A DNA stretch of 64,000 nt from Agarilytica sp033852175. GTDB lineage: Bacteria > Pseudomonadota > Gammaproteobacteria > Pseudomonadales > Cellvibrionaceae. The notes beneath the pieces are model-generated. The model saw nothing but the letters and a program-made list of their open reading frames with translations. It was not told where the DNA came from and did not search any database. The DNA is taken from contig JAWSUY010000007.1 of NCBI GenBank assembly GCA_033852175.1, positions 95,124 to 159,123 on the forward strand, given 5' to 3'. The first letter of the stretch is position 1. Each line of letters starts with the position of its first letter. The translations under genes were made by a program, and so were the position numbers. Shown piece after piece: positions 33,523 through 43,189 of this stretch.

Positions 33523-34545
33523 GTGGATATTCCAAAGCTTCCTTTTATTGATAATGTGACAAGCCAGGCGGATGTTTACACCAACCTGCATGGTTTGCAA
33601 AGTATTAAAAATGAAGAGAATAAATCCGAAGCTTTAATGAAAGTCGCTCAACAATTTGAATCCCTCTTTGTCAACATGATGACCAAGAGCATGCGTGCCG
33701 CCAATGCGGTGTTTGAAAAAGACAGTCCGTTTAACAGTGAGGAAAGTCGCTTTTATCGTGACATGCTCGATCAACAGCGTTCATTGAGCATATCCAATGG
33801 ACGTGGACTCGGTATTGCCGAAGCGATGTATCGTCAGATGTCTCGCTCTTACGGTATAGGGCCCGAATCCGAGAGTGATGGATTAACTTTTGATCGGAAC
33901 CCGGATCGAGGGCTGCACACCAGTACCATGAAAGACATGTCTTCTCCGTCATTTTCAAGAACACCAGAAACAACCATAACCGGAAAATTATCAACCGCGC
34001 GAACACCGCAAGATTCAACGCCTAAGCGAATATCCCTCGCAGACTCGCCCAAAGAATTTGTTGAGAAACTCCTTCCTTTAGCGGAAAAAGCTGCTGATAA
34101 ACTCGGTATAGATCACCTTCTGTTAGTGGCGCAAAGCGCATTAGAAACTGGCTGGGGAAAGCACGTACTTGCTTCAGATAGTGGCGAAAGCAGTCATAAC
34201 GTTTTTAATGTCAAAGGCCGCCGTGGCGGATCGTTTGCAACAACCACACAGCCCACGATTGAATTTAAAGATGGTGTCGTTACCACAGAAAAATCAGCCT
34301 TTAATGTATACAAAGATCTAGCTGAAAGTTTTGATGACTATGTTCAGTTGATTACTGGCAGCGAACGTTACCAAAATGCGTTGAACCCATCCGATGATAG
34401 TGCGGGCTATATTGCCGAACTGCAAAAGTCGGGATATGCAACAGACCCGCAATACAGCCAAAAAGTCATGTCGGTATACGAAAGGGTAAAAGAATTCGCA
34501 TTTGAATTGGATAAAACCCCTCAGAATAATGAGGCATCGCTATGA
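33523..34545 (+). CDS. flgJ: Rod cap and peptidoglycan hydrolase FlgJ
   Basis: 340 residues from a GTG adjacent to the flgI stop. The N-terminal rod-binding domain (about 35-110) has VAQQFESLFVNMMTKSMRAAN and the C-terminal glucosaminidase domain (about 175-330) has LLLVAQSALETGWGKHVL with its catalytic glutamate, and FNVKGRRGG. Between them is a Ser/Thr/Pro-rich linker. It opens the peptidoglycan for the rod. The stop overlaps the flgK start (ATGA). Confidence 0.95.
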   Translation: MDIPKLPFIDNVTSQADVYTNLHGLQSIKNEENKSEALMKVAQQFESLFVNMMTKSMRAANAVFEKDSPFNSEESRFYRDMLDQQRSLSISNGRGLGIAEAMYRQMSRSYGIGPESESDGLTFDRNPDRGLHTSTMKDMSSPSFSRTPETTITGKLSTARTPQDSTPKRISLADSPKEFVEKLLPLAEKAADKLGIDHLLLVAQSALETGWGKHVLASDSGESSHNVFNVKGRRGGSFATTTQPTIEFKDGVVTTEKSAFNVYKDLAESFDDYVQLITGSERYQNALNPSDDSAGYIAELQKSGYATDPQYSQKVMSVYERVKEFAFELDKTPQNNEASL

Positions 34546-37316
34546 CCAGTAATTTACTCGGAATTAGTGTTACCGGACTGAGGGTTGCTCAGAGTAACCT
34601 CAGTATTACCGGCCATAATATTGCCAATGCCAGTGTAGAAGGGTATAGCCGCCAGGCGGTTAACTCGATTACCAATCCGGCCACCTTAAAAGGCGGCGGT
34701 TATGTTGGAAACGGCGTAAACGTTGCTTCCATTGAACGTATTACGAATGGGTTTGTTACCGAGCAGTTACGGGTTGATACCAGTTTATTTAATGACTTAG
34801 AAGCCTACAACGAGAATATTGATCAACTCGATCGTTTATTGTCAGATCCATCGACGGGACTATCCAGCGGCTTAGAATCATTCTTTTCATCGATGCAGAA
34901 TGGCGCAGATGATCCTACATCGATTCCGTCCCGCCAATTAATTATCAGCGAATCAAAAAACTTAGCCGATAAATTTAATACCATATTCGCGCGTTTAGAC
35001 GTGATCAATGACGGCGTGGATAACTTTATCAGCTCAGCGGTCTCGCAAATTAATTCGTTAGTCAATAATGTAGCTCAGCTTAACCAGCGTATTTCCGATG
35101 CCATTGGTGCGGGCGGCGGGTCACAGCCCAATGACTTATTGGACCAGCGCGACGAAGCGATCCGAAACTTATCACAATTAGTTGCGGTGCAAAGTTATGA
35201 GCAAGGCTTTGGTCAAGTGAACGTTGTGATGAACAGCGGACAAAATTTAGTGGTGGGTACCGAAGCGCGAACCATTAGTCTAGTTACCAGTGATCAAGAT
35301 GCTCGAAAACTCGATGTTGTTTTCGAAAATGGTGACAGCAATATTGTCATCACTGATCAAATATCCGGTGGTGAACTAGGTGGTTTGTTACGTTTTCAAA
35401 ATAGCATAATGGATCAAACCTATAACGAACTCGGTCGCATTGCGATTGTGATGGCGGATACCTTTAATGAAATTCATACTCAAGGTATCAATTTAGATAA
35501 CGAGTTTGGCCGGAATTTCTTTTACGACGTCAATGATGGGCTTGTGTCTCGTAACCGCGTGGTGGGAAACTCCAACAATTCGACACCCAATGACAGAATC
35601 ATATCGCTTAATATAGAAAATAGCGCAGAAATCGGTGCGGATGATTATGAGGTAGCTGTCGAATCGGGAGGTTTGTTTCGAATTACCAATCTGACTTCTG
35701 GCGAAGAGGTACTCACTAGTGTGCTTACCGGCGTTTTGCCTCAAAGAGTAGAGTTTGATGGATTAGAGTTGGTCTTTGAAGGCGGAACTTTTCGAGCGGG
35801 AGATTCATTTAAACTGTTACCTACGCGTTCAGGTGCGCGCGATTTTTCATCAGAAATTTTAAATGCGTCGAGCATTGCTTTTGGTAGCCCATTGGTAACC
35901 GATGCATCGATTGGTAATATTGGTTCTGGCAGTATTAATCAAGGTGAACTGCTCGCGTTAGACGATACGGACGGTAATCCATTGCCGCTTTTTGCAACTT
36001 CCGGTCAAATGAGTCCGCCGTTAGTCGTTCAGTTTACCTCCGAAAACACCTATGAAATTCTGGATAATAGTAACCCTGGTAATCCAGTATCGTTAGTTCC
36101 CCCCATTCGTAATCAGCGCTATATTGTGGGCTCTGATAACCTTCTTTTCTCGACAGATCAAGGTGAAACACTTGTTCAGTCGAACGGTGATTTAGTCGGG
36201 CTTCCGGCGGGGAGAACGCCTGTAACTGGCGGTGGGGCGCTGATTAATGGTTATCCGGCAGAAGCCATTACCATTACGCAGACTTTCGATACCCCGGGTG
36301 TTGCCCCGATAACAAACACTGTATTTTCTGCGATTAATGCCACAGCCCGAGAAACTGCAAGCTTGCTCAATAATGTTTCGGGGGTTACGGCAACGGCCTT
36401 TACCTATGCTGAAATTACCGATACGGCCAGTTTATCGCGAACCACACCGTTACAAATATCACTGAACGGTGAAGACCTTATAGAATATGAATATGACGCG
36501 CTTAGTGCGTCTTTTATTGTTTCGTCGACGGTGCCTGACCCCAGTGTTAGCGAAGATGATTTTAATGATTACCTTGCCGATCGCATTAATAGCAATGCGG
36601 CACTGTCTGCACGGGGCATATTTGCGCTTGCGGCGGTAGATCCGATTAGCGGCATTTCGGAGCTGCGCATTACCGCTCCAGAAGGTGATGACTTACAAAT
36701 TACTTTAGAAGCCGATGCCGGTGGGCCTAGCACCCTCAACGTAAGCGACGGCAGCAATCCCGTTGTGACCTTAACCGGAGCCGGGGCGGGGAATACATCA
36801 GCCATCGCTGTCGGCGGCGAGATAGACATACGTTTATCCGATAACGTTACACTCGGGACTTTCCCGCCGAATAGCTTATTGTTTGGTGACACCTCTTCGC
36901 CCACCTTCGCACTATCGACTTATCTAGGGATACAGGCTTCAATTCAAGGTGTGCCGAGTATTGGCGATACTTTTACCTTGGGTTTTAATAATGATGCGGC
37001 ATCGGATAACCGTAATGCATTAGCCATGAGTGATTTGCAAAACCGCACCACCATTAATGGAGGAACCACCAGTTACAGCGACAGTTATTCTTCCTTAGTG
37101 GAAACTGTTGGCATTGAAACTGCATCATCTCGTTCAAACAAAGAAGCGAGTGAGCGAGTTTTGGACGAGATAACACGATTAAGAGATTCGATATCATCAG
37201 TAAACCTGGATGAAGAAGCGTCGAACCTTATTCGCTACGAACAAATGTTTTCCGCCAATGCTCAGGTCATTTCGGTTGCACGCGATCTATTTGATCGACT
37301 GATTAATTCTTTTTAA
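34542..37316 (+). CDS. flgK: Hook-filament junction protein FlgK (HAP1), enlarged
   Basis: 924 residues, compared with a usual 450-680. N-terminal signature LLGISVTGLRVAQSNLSITGHNIANASVEGYSRQ and C-terminal SNLIRYEQMFSANAQVISVARDLFDRLINSF are standard. The extra mass lies in the middle, including a beta-rich insert (about 565-783) with GVTATAFTYAEI, a QISLNGEDLI repeat, ELRITAPEGDDLQITLE and VGGEIDIRLSDNVTLGTFPPN, which mirrors the FlgE insert. It joins hook and filament; FlgN is its export chaperone. Coupled to flgJ by an ATGA overlap. Confidence 0.95.
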   Translation: MTSNLLGISVTGLRVAQSNLSITGHNIANASVEGYSRQAVNSITNPATLKGGGYVGNGVNVASIERITNGFVTEQLRVDTSLFNDLEAYNENIDQLDRLLSDPSTGLSSGLESFFSSMQNGADDPTSIPSRQLIISESKNLADKFNTIFARLDVINDGVDNFISSAVSQINSLVNNVAQLNQRISDAIGAGGGSQPNDLLDQRDEAIRNLSQLVAVQSYEQGFGQVNVVMNSGQNLVVGTEARTISLVTSDQDARKLDVVFENGDSNIVITDQISGGELGGLLRFQNSIMDQTYNELGRIAIVMADTFNEIHTQGINLDNEFGRNFFYDVNDGLVSRNRVVGNSNNSTPNDRIISLNIENSAEIGADDYEVAVESGGLFRITNLTSGEEVLTSVLTGVLPQRVEFDGLELVFEGGTFRAGDSFKLLPTRSGARDFSSEILNASSIAFGSPLVTDASIGNIGSGSINQGELLALDDTDGNPLPLFATSGQMSPPLVVQFTSENTYEILDNSNPGNPVSLVPPIRNQRYIVGSDNLLFSTDQGETLVQSNGDLVGLPAGRTPVTGGGALINGYPAEAITITQTFDTPGVAPITNTVFSAINATARETASLLNNVSGVTATAFTYAEITDTASLSRTTPLQISLNGEDLIEYEYDALSASFIVSSTVPDPSVSEDDFNDYLADRINSNAALSARGIFALAAVDPISGISELRITAPEGDDLQITLEADAGGPSTLNVSDGSNPVVTLTGAGAGNTSAIAVGGEIDIRLSDNVTLGTFPPNSLLFGDTSSPTFALSTYLGIQASIQGVPSIGDTFTLGFNNDAASDNRNALAMSDLQNRTTINGGTTSYSDSYSSLVETVGIETASSRSNKEASERVLDEITRLRDSISSVNLDEEASNLIRYEQMFSANAQVISVARDLFDRLINSF

Positions 37317-37335
37317 AAGTGGGGTGGCGTAAATC

Positions 37336-38595
37336 ATGAGAATATCATCCACTCAAATATTTAATATTGCTAACAACAGTATTGCCGACGCCAATCAGGC
37401 GTTGATTAAAACGCAAGAACAGTTATCGACGGGTCGCAGAGTGCTAACACCCTCGGATGATCCGGTAGCGACGACAAAAATTCTATCGATAACGCGAGAG
37501 TTATCGGATGTAGAGCAATACCAGCGCAATATCGATACGGCAAAAAACAACCTCGTATTGGAAGAAACCCTCCTAGATGGCGTCACCAATGTTATTTTAC
37601 GTATGCAAGAACTTGCCATCCAAGCTGGTAACACGGCAACGTTATCAGAAAATGAATATATATCGTTGGCTAACGAGGTGGACGCTCGGCTAGATGAATT
37701 GACTAATCTAGTGAATTCCCAAAACTCCAATGGCGACTATATTTTTGGTGGCTATAAAAGTAAGGAAGCACCTTTTTCGGGTAATATCAATTCTGGCTTT
37801 CGTTACGATGGTGATGAAGGGCAAAAATTTATAAAAGTTGCGCGTAATACAACAGTTGCTGCGAGTGATTCTGGCAAAAAAATATTTGTTGATATCGATA
37901 GTGCACAAAACACCTTCAATACTGCTGCTAGCGTGTCAAATCGAGCTGTCCCACCTGCAATAATTTCGATTGGCAATGTGATCGATCAGGATGCTTATGA
38001 TGAATTTTATCCCGAAGATATTATTATTACCTTTAACGAGGATTCTAATATCGTGCCGGCAGGAAAAAACTTTACAGCACGTGAACGCTCAACAGGCCGT
38101 GTAATTTCTGCAGATCAAGTCTACAGTCCGGGAACGGAAATCCAATTGGAAGGTATCAGCTTTCGGATTGGGGGGAACCCAACGTCGGGAATACCGGGTA
38201 CTCCTGGCGATCAGTTTTTTGTCCAGTCGACTAAAAAACAAGATATTTTAACGACTGTTGCACGATTTAGTGAAGCGATGAAGTCATACGATGGCAGTAA
38301 CGATTCACGTGACAGTATTAGTAAAATTGTGGCAGCTACGATAGCAAATATCTCGAATGCTCAGACAAGTGTACTCGAAACAGTTTCTACCTTAGGCGCC
38401 AGATACAATACTCTAGACAGTACAGAAGCGTTACATTTGGATACTAAACTTGTGTCACAAGAATTATTGTCGCTATTGCGTGATGTCAATTACTCGGAAG
38501 CGGCAACCAAACTTTCAGCGCAAAGTTTAGTGTTAGAGGCTGCACAAGCGGCCTTCATTCGTGTGAGTCGTCTCACACTCTTTAGTCAGCTTTAA
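37336..38595 (+). CDS. flgL: Hook-filament junction protein FlgL (HAP3)
   Basis: 419 residues. The flagellin-like N-terminus RISSTQIFNIANNSIADANQALIKTQEQLSTGRRVLTPSDDPVATTKIL and a C-terminal helix ATKLSAQSLVLEAAQAAFIRVSRLTLFSQL identify FlgL. The middle (about 170-290) is beta-rich. It sits between FlgK and flagellin in the filament base. Last gene of the flg operon, 20 bp after flgK. Confidence 0.94.
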   Translation: MRISSTQIFNIANNSIADANQALIKTQEQLSTGRRVLTPSDDPVATTKILSITRELSDVEQYQRNIDTAKNNLVLEETLLDGVTNVILRMQELAIQAGNTATLSENEYISLANEVDARLDELTNLVNSQNSNGDYIFGGYKSKEAPFSGNINSGFRYDGDEGQKFIKVARNTTVAASDSGKKIFVDIDSAQNTFNTAASVSNRAVPPAIISIGNVIDQDAYDEFYPEDIIITFNEDSNIVPAGKNFTARERSTGRVISADQVYSPGTEIQLEGISFRIGGNPTSGIPGTPGDQFFVQSTKKQDILTTVARFSEAMKSYDGSNDSRDSISKIVAATIANISNAQTSVLETVSTLGARYNTLDSTEALHLDTKLVSQELLSLLRDVNYSEAATKLSAQSLVLEAAQAAFIRVSRLTLFSQL

Positions 38596-38735
38596 ATAAT
38601 CTTATACTTCGTTAACGATTTTCCCCTCTGTTTTTCTTGTCTCCATGGTTCCTTTTGGATTGCAGCTTGTTCTCATCTCATAAGTATTATCATCCCTCGA
38701 TTTATATTCTCAATTTTTCTTTTAATTCGGAATTC

Positions 38736-38794
38736 AAAAGCGGCAATGTTTTTCAGCTTCAAAGACAATTTATTGCCGCTTAATAAAGCGGTAA
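38736..38794. promoter_or_regulatory. Candidate enhancer of flagellin promoter
   Basis: One half-site AAAAGCGGCAA (38736-38746) and one full palindrome TTGCCGCTT / AAGCGGTAA (38773-38794), 60-115 bp upstream of the -24 element. A further TTGCCGCTTTA copy is at 38890-38900, downstream of the expected start site. The same words precede flgB. Probably bound by the flagellar sigma-54 activator; the protein is not in the window. Confidence 0.5.
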
Positions 38795-38850
38795 TAAATC
38801 CCTCGCTAATATAATGATCTAACTCCTTGAAAACTAACAAAAAATCAATT

Positions 38851-38867
38851 CTGGCACAGCGGTTGCA
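38851..38867 (+). promoter_or_regulatory. Sigma-54 promoter of flagellin
   Basis: CTGGCAC and TTGCA with GG-N10-GC spacing, close to the best consensus. No FliA-type promoter was found before this gene, so this flagellin seems to be a sigma-54-dependent one. Confidence 0.82.
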
Positions 38868-38969
38868 ATTATAAGATTATTAAATCCAATTGCCGCTTTA
38901 AGTTATTTAGAACAGGCAAATGATTTATCTAACTTGAACGTGACACTTTGAGGTTACAGGAGAAAAGCT

Positions 38970-40715
38970 ATGCCTTTAGTCATCAACACCAATGTTGCTT
39001 CGCTAAACGCTCAACGACAACTGGTTAAGTCTGGCAGTGAAATGCAACAGGCTATGGAGCGATTGGCGTCTGGTAGACGCATTAACACTGCACGAGATGA
39101 TGCTGCTGGCTTAGCAATTTCGAATCGGCAGACCTCTCAAATTCGAGGCCTGGATCAAGCCATTCGAAATGCCAATGATGGCATCTCGCTGATTCAAACG
39201 GCTGAAGGTGCGTTGGATGAAGTAACAAACATCCTACAGCGAATGCGCGAACTTTCGATTCAATCGGCTAACGGAATTTATTCCGAAGTTGACCGCCGTA
39301 CACTTGATGCAGAAGTTCAGCAGCTCAAGTCTGAGATTGATCGGATTGCCGCTTCAACAACATTTAATGGGCAGCCATTGCTTGACGGAAGCTTAGGGAA
39401 TGTAGAGCTGCAGATTGGCTCTGAGTCGAATCAAACGATTGATCTAGAGATTCAAGGTTTTAGTACCTCATCCTTAGGTTCTAGCTCCGGTGATATCGTA
39501 GGCGAAGAAATGGCGAACGGTCTTGCGGATTTAACCGCATTGGCTGGAGGTGATGAACTAATCATCAACGATGTTGCCATCAGTGCTTTAACAACTGCAA
39601 CCACTATTAATGAAGCATTAGCGATAGTTAATGCCGATTTAGATGGGAAAGGAGCCGAGGCAAGTAGCCTTGTTTCCTATGTTTCTAATGCCGCAGGTAG
39701 CGGTGTACTCGTTCCAGGAACGTCATTGACCCTGACTTTGACGGACGGAGACGGGAATGATCAAACCTACAATATTACTGATACCAGTAATATGAATGAG
39801 TTGGTTAACAAAATTAATTCCGATACGGTCATTGATGCGAAGCTCAATGATGATGGAAAGTTAGTGCTGACAGCATCAGGATCGGAAAGTATCCGTGTAC
39901 AGGATGGATCAAGCTCTCAAGCGGCAACTGGAGCAGCGTCGAATGATGAGACAGAGAATTTTAGATTGGTCATCACAGATACCAGCTCCGATAGCAACGG
40001 TGTCAAAATTGAAGCGGGAACCGGTGTTACCACCACTGAATTGGATAATCTGGGCATCAATGTTCAGGATGATGACGGTAATTTACTCGGTGTTACATTA
40101 ACCGCAACAGCAGCGAATGATATTAATTCAGGTGATTTAATTATCAACGGAGTTGAAATCGGCGCGATTAGTGTTGGGACCTCGATTGCAAACGATATCG
40201 ATGCAGTTGTCGCGGCGATTAACCTGGTGGCAGACCAAACTGGAGTTGTTGCTTTTGAAGCAGCGGGAAATACGGCAAGGTTGAGCTTAAGATCGACAAC
40301 AAATGAAAACATTGCAATTAAATACGGTGATGCAGCGACTGATGCGGATGTCGAAGCACTGACCGGTTTACAAGAACAAAACTCTGCGGAAGGCAGTGGT
40401 TCGGTGTCTGGGGTTCAGATTGCAACGACGGCCGGGGCCCAGCAAGCGATTGATGTTATTGATGTGGCTTTAGAGCAGATAAACTCAACGCGGTCTGATT
40501 TGGGTGCGATTAATAACCGGCTAGATTTCACCATGTCGAACTTGTCGAACGTATCTGAGAAAACCGCGGCAGCGAGATCTCGAATTGTTGATGCTGACTT
40601 TGCAGCAGAAACATCGATGTTGAGTAGGGCGCAAGTATTGCAACAAGCGTCGCAAGCAATGTTGGCGCAGGCTAACGCGCAGCCTCAACAGGTACTACAA
40701 TTACTTCAAGGTTAA
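38970..40715 (+). CDS. fliC: Flagellin
   Basis: 581 residues. N-terminal D0/D1 (MPLVINTNVASLNAQRQL, then MQQAMERLASGRRINTARDDAAGLAISNRQTSQIRGLDQAIRNANDG region) and C-terminal D1/D0 (LDFTMSNLSNVSEKTAAARSRIVDADFAAETSML, ending QQVLQLLQG) are complete. The middle part (about 165-480) is long, Ser/Thr/Asp-rich and contains flagellin IN-type motifs such as GDLIINGVEIGAISV. It is the filament subunit and the likely acceptor of the sugar made by the neighbouring cluster (inference from position). Confidence 0.96.
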   Translation: MPLVINTNVASLNAQRQLVKSGSEMQQAMERLASGRRINTARDDAAGLAISNRQTSQIRGLDQAIRNANDGISLIQTAEGALDEVTNILQRMRELSIQSANGIYSEVDRRTLDAEVQQLKSEIDRIAASTTFNGQPLLDGSLGNVELQIGSESNQTIDLEIQGFSTSSLGSSSGDIVGEEMANGLADLTALAGGDELIINDVAISALTTATTINEALAIVNADLDGKGAEASSLVSYVSNAAGSGVLVPGTSLTLTLTDGDGNDQTYNITDTSNMNELVNKINSDTVIDAKLNDDGKLVLTASGSESIRVQDGSSSQAATGAASNDETENFRLVITDTSSDSNGVKIEAGTGVTTTELDNLGINVQDDDGNLLGVTLTATAANDINSGDLIINGVEIGAISVGTSIANDIDAVVAAINLVADQTGVVAFEAAGNTARLSLRSTTNENIAIKYGDAATDADVEALTGLQEQNSAEGSGSVSGVQIATTAGAQQAIDVIDVALEQINSTRSDLGAINNRLDFTMSNLSNVSEKTAAARSRIVDADFAAETSMLSRAQVLQQASQAMLAQANAQPQQVLQLLQG

Positions 40716-40737
40716 TGAGTATCGTTTTCCTTGAACC

Positions 40738-40767
40738 AAAAATCCGGGCTTGCTCGGATTTTTTTTT
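40738..40767 (+). terminator. Intrinsic terminator after flagellin
   Basis: Stem AATCCG / CGGATT, flanked in loop by GGCTTGCT, followed by nine Ts. A textbook rho-independent terminator about 25 bp after the flagellin stop. Confidence 0.85.
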
Positions 40768-41032
40768 AAAAAATGGGTGGATTCACCTGGTAATTTCCCG
40801 AAACAAAAGCCAGATTATAGTTTTGTCAAAAAGTAGGGTTTTCATCGACTGATAAAGTGGCAAGGTGCCTTTATTTAAGGTTGCGTTCATTTCTTTACTT
40901 GGAGTGGATCTGACCTGAAACGTGTGCTTTAAAATTGGCGTCACAAGGCCACGGTAGAAGTTGTAATATTCAAGAAAAATATTACTTGGTGATTTCGCCA
41001 TTAGCTTGTTAGGTTCGAGTTGTTCAATGAAT

Positions 41033-41049
41033 TTGGTGCAAATATTGCC
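41033..41049 (+). promoter_or_regulatory. Candidate sigma-54 promoter of the oxygenase/GSCFA gene
   Basis: TTGGTGC and TTGCC with exact GG-N10-GC spacing; the C of TTGGCAC is replaced by T. A start near 41060 would lie about 35 bp before the gene. It would place this gene under flagellar control. Confidence 0.45.
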
Positions 41050-41095
41050 TAGTTAATCTTAGGCAAAAAAACGTCGACTAAATGGTAAGTTTACT

Positions 41096-43189
41096 ATGAC
41101 TATTCCTCCTGAAATCCAAAAGAAATATGAGCTTAGACCCAATAACCATCTCAAGGTGTTCAATGTTTATGATAATGAACACCAATATGCGCAGCTGAAC
41201 AATATTTCACGTAGAGCTTTCCTCGCTAACGATCAAGTGGCTTCAAGTATTCAAGAAGAGCATAAAAAATTCCTTGAAAAAACACTCAGCAAAGAAAATG
41301 TCGATACATTTATGCGTTTTTACTCAGAAAAAGATGCCTATAAATGTTCTTCCGAGGAAATGTTACCGCTTGTCGAAATGATACTGACGCCAGAATTGGA
41401 TGCTGAGATAAAAAGTTATTTTGGTAGTCATTATTCGGTGATGTGGGCAGGCTATTCTGAGGTTAAACACGAGGAGTCCGCCGGACGCTATTTTTCGAAA
41501 TGGCATTGTGATGGCGGTCCTTCGAGTCACCTTAAAGCAATTACTTACCTTAACAGCACTTCTGATCACGATTCAGCAACGTTAGTGGCTGATCTGGCAT
41601 CTACCCAACGCCTAAAAGAAGTTGGCTATATTCTGAACGACATAAACAAGCGACAAGGTGATATTTCCGACTTGCTTGAGGCGTGCGATATAGATTTCAA
41701 ATCCGAACGCATTGAATTTGAAGCTGGCGATACCGTATTGTTTAACCCATCGCAAATCGTACATCGGGCGGAAGCCCCGAAAGAAGGGGGCGTTCGCTAT
41801 TCATTTACACTTTGTTTTGTTCCAAGCCCCATTCCTTGGAAAGCGCTTTACGACAAAGGAATTGGCTGTGGTATTTGTTGCCAGCCTTTTGAAGGTTATG
41901 CGCGAAAGGTATTGGGTGTATGTGAAGATGTTAAGGCGTCGCTTCCTGGAACAGAGGTTTTCGAAATAAATGAAAAAGGAATTATTAGTGATTCCGCTTC
42001 GCTTCTACATCATCTTAAAGTTATATTTAAAGATGATAAATATGCAATTAATATCCATAATAATATTATAAAAGCCAGTGGCCCGATTTTAAATTTCCCT
42101 GTACACGAATTAATTACGACCTTAAAGTCATCTTTTCAAAAGAACTTAGATTGGAAATCCTATTTTTCTATTGAAGATATGAGAAATATTGAACGTTTAC
42201 TGGAATTTGAAAAAAACCACGCGACTTCATACACCCGCTTCAGAACCAATAATAAACCAGACCCCAATGCGGTAATGTGGCCAATCCCCAACCATGCCAA
42301 GCACCCGAACAACAAATTCGACATGCTGCCCTTTGTTCGACGGCATAAAATTATGGATCACAAAACCCCTATCGGCTCAGCCGGATCGTGTTTTGCCTTT
42401 GAAATCGCTAAATTTTTGCAATCTGAAGAATTCAATTATGTTGTAGAAGAACGCGCCGATAGCCCTGAAAGTGGTGTATTTGTCGATGGTTATACCGCCG
42501 GGGATAAATATGCCAAGTTCAGTGCAAATTATGGTTTGCTCTTCAATACGCCAAGTCTTAAGCAGTTAGCGGAAAAAGCCTTTGGGCACCGTGAATTCAT
42601 ACAATATTGTTGTCGAGCCGACAATAATATTATTACCGATCCTTATCGTGAGAATGTGTACTTTTCTTCCAAAGAAGCGTATTTGAAAGACTATTCCAAA
42701 CATATTGCCGCTGTGCGTGGATCTCTCTTAAAGTGTAAAGTCTTTATATTTACGGCAGGCCTAAATGAATGCTGGCAGTTGCATGATGGTTCCGTTATCT
42801 CTCGTAACCCCAGAGAGGGTTTCTACCACTTACTTAAACATAGAGTGCTGACGGTTCAGGAAAATGTCGACAACATAAAATCCTTTGTTACTATGGTACG
42901 CGAAGAAAACCCCGATTTTAAATTGGTGATTTCACTGTCTCCGATACCTTTACTAGCAACCGGCAGGGGAGAGACGCATCACATCATAGAGGCGAACACG
43001 CATTCTAAGGCAGTGTTGCGCGTTGCGATTGATCAAGTGATCAATGAGATGGATGGTGTTTATTACCTACCAAGCTATGAACTGGTAACGGAATGCTCAC
43101 AAGATGCCTGGAAAGCTGACCATCGTCATGTGAAAACTGAAGTCGTACAGCGTGTAATTTCGATGTTTAAAGAAATGTTTGTAGATTAA
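41096..43189 (+). CDS. 2OG-Fe(II) oxygenase fused to GSCFA domain
   Basis: 697 residues in two parts. Residues about 105-245 look like an iron/2-oxoglutarate oxygenase: H137-x-D139 (WHCDGG), a distal H223 (FNPSQIVHRAEAP) and R234 (GGVRYSFTLCF). A CGICC cluster follows at 258-262. From about 405 to 695 is a GSCFA domain: GSAGSCFAFEIAKFL (S431, C432), YGLLFNTPSLKQL, TAGLNECW and FKLVISLSPIPL, an SGNH-hydrolase-like family found near polysaccharide genes. It may hydroxylate and (de)acylate a sugar. First gene beside flagellin and opposite to the glycan operon. I know of no characterised fusion of this type. Confidence 0.75.
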   Translation: MTIPPEIQKKYELRPNNHLKVFNVYDNEHQYAQLNNISRRAFLANDQVASSIQEEHKKFLEKTLSKENVDTFMRFYSEKDAYKCSSEEMLPLVEMILTPELDAEIKSYFGSHYSVMWAGYSEVKHEESAGRYFSKWHCDGGPSSHLKAITYLNSTSDHDSATLVADLASTQRLKEVGYILNDINKRQGDISDLLEACDIDFKSERIEFEAGDTVLFNPSQIVHRAEAPKEGGVRYSFTLCFVPSPIPWKALYDKGIGCGICCQPFEGYARKVLGVCEDVKASLPGTEVFEINEKGIISDSASLLHHLKVIFKDDKYAINIHNNIIKASGPILNFPVHELITTLKSSFQKNLDWKSYFSIEDMRNIERLLEFEKNHATSYTRFRTNNKPDPNAVMWPIPNHAKHPNNKFDMLPFVRRHKIMDHKTPIGSAGSCFAFEIAKFLQSEEFNYVVEERADSPESGVFVDGYTAGDKYAKFSANYGLLFNTPSLKQLAEKAFGHREFIQYCCRADNNIITDPYRENVYFSSKEAYLKDYSKHIAAVRGSLLKCKVFIFTAGLNECWQLHDGSVISRNPREGFYHLLKHRVLTVQENVDNIKSFVTMVREENPDFKLVISLSPIPLLATGRGETHHIIEANTHSKAVLRVAIDQVINEMDGVYYLPSYELVTECSQDAWKADHRHVKTEVVQRVISMFKEMFVD

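Larger units (their letters stand above)
38596..38969 (+). other. Noncoding regulatory region before flagellin
   Basis: 374 bp without a gene. It contains three AAAGCGG/CCGCTTT-type motifs, a sigma-54 promoter and a 5' leader of about 90 bases ending in ACAGGAGAAAAGCT before the ATG. Confidence 0.6.

Noticed and set aside
36569..36904. Minus-strand frame inside flgK
   Set aside because: Shadow of flgK, with composition driven by the plus-strand codons.
40783..41001. Minus-strand frame of 72 codons between flagellin and the GSCFA gene
   Set aside because: No ribosome-binding site or family; it is partly covered by the terminator and promoter region.
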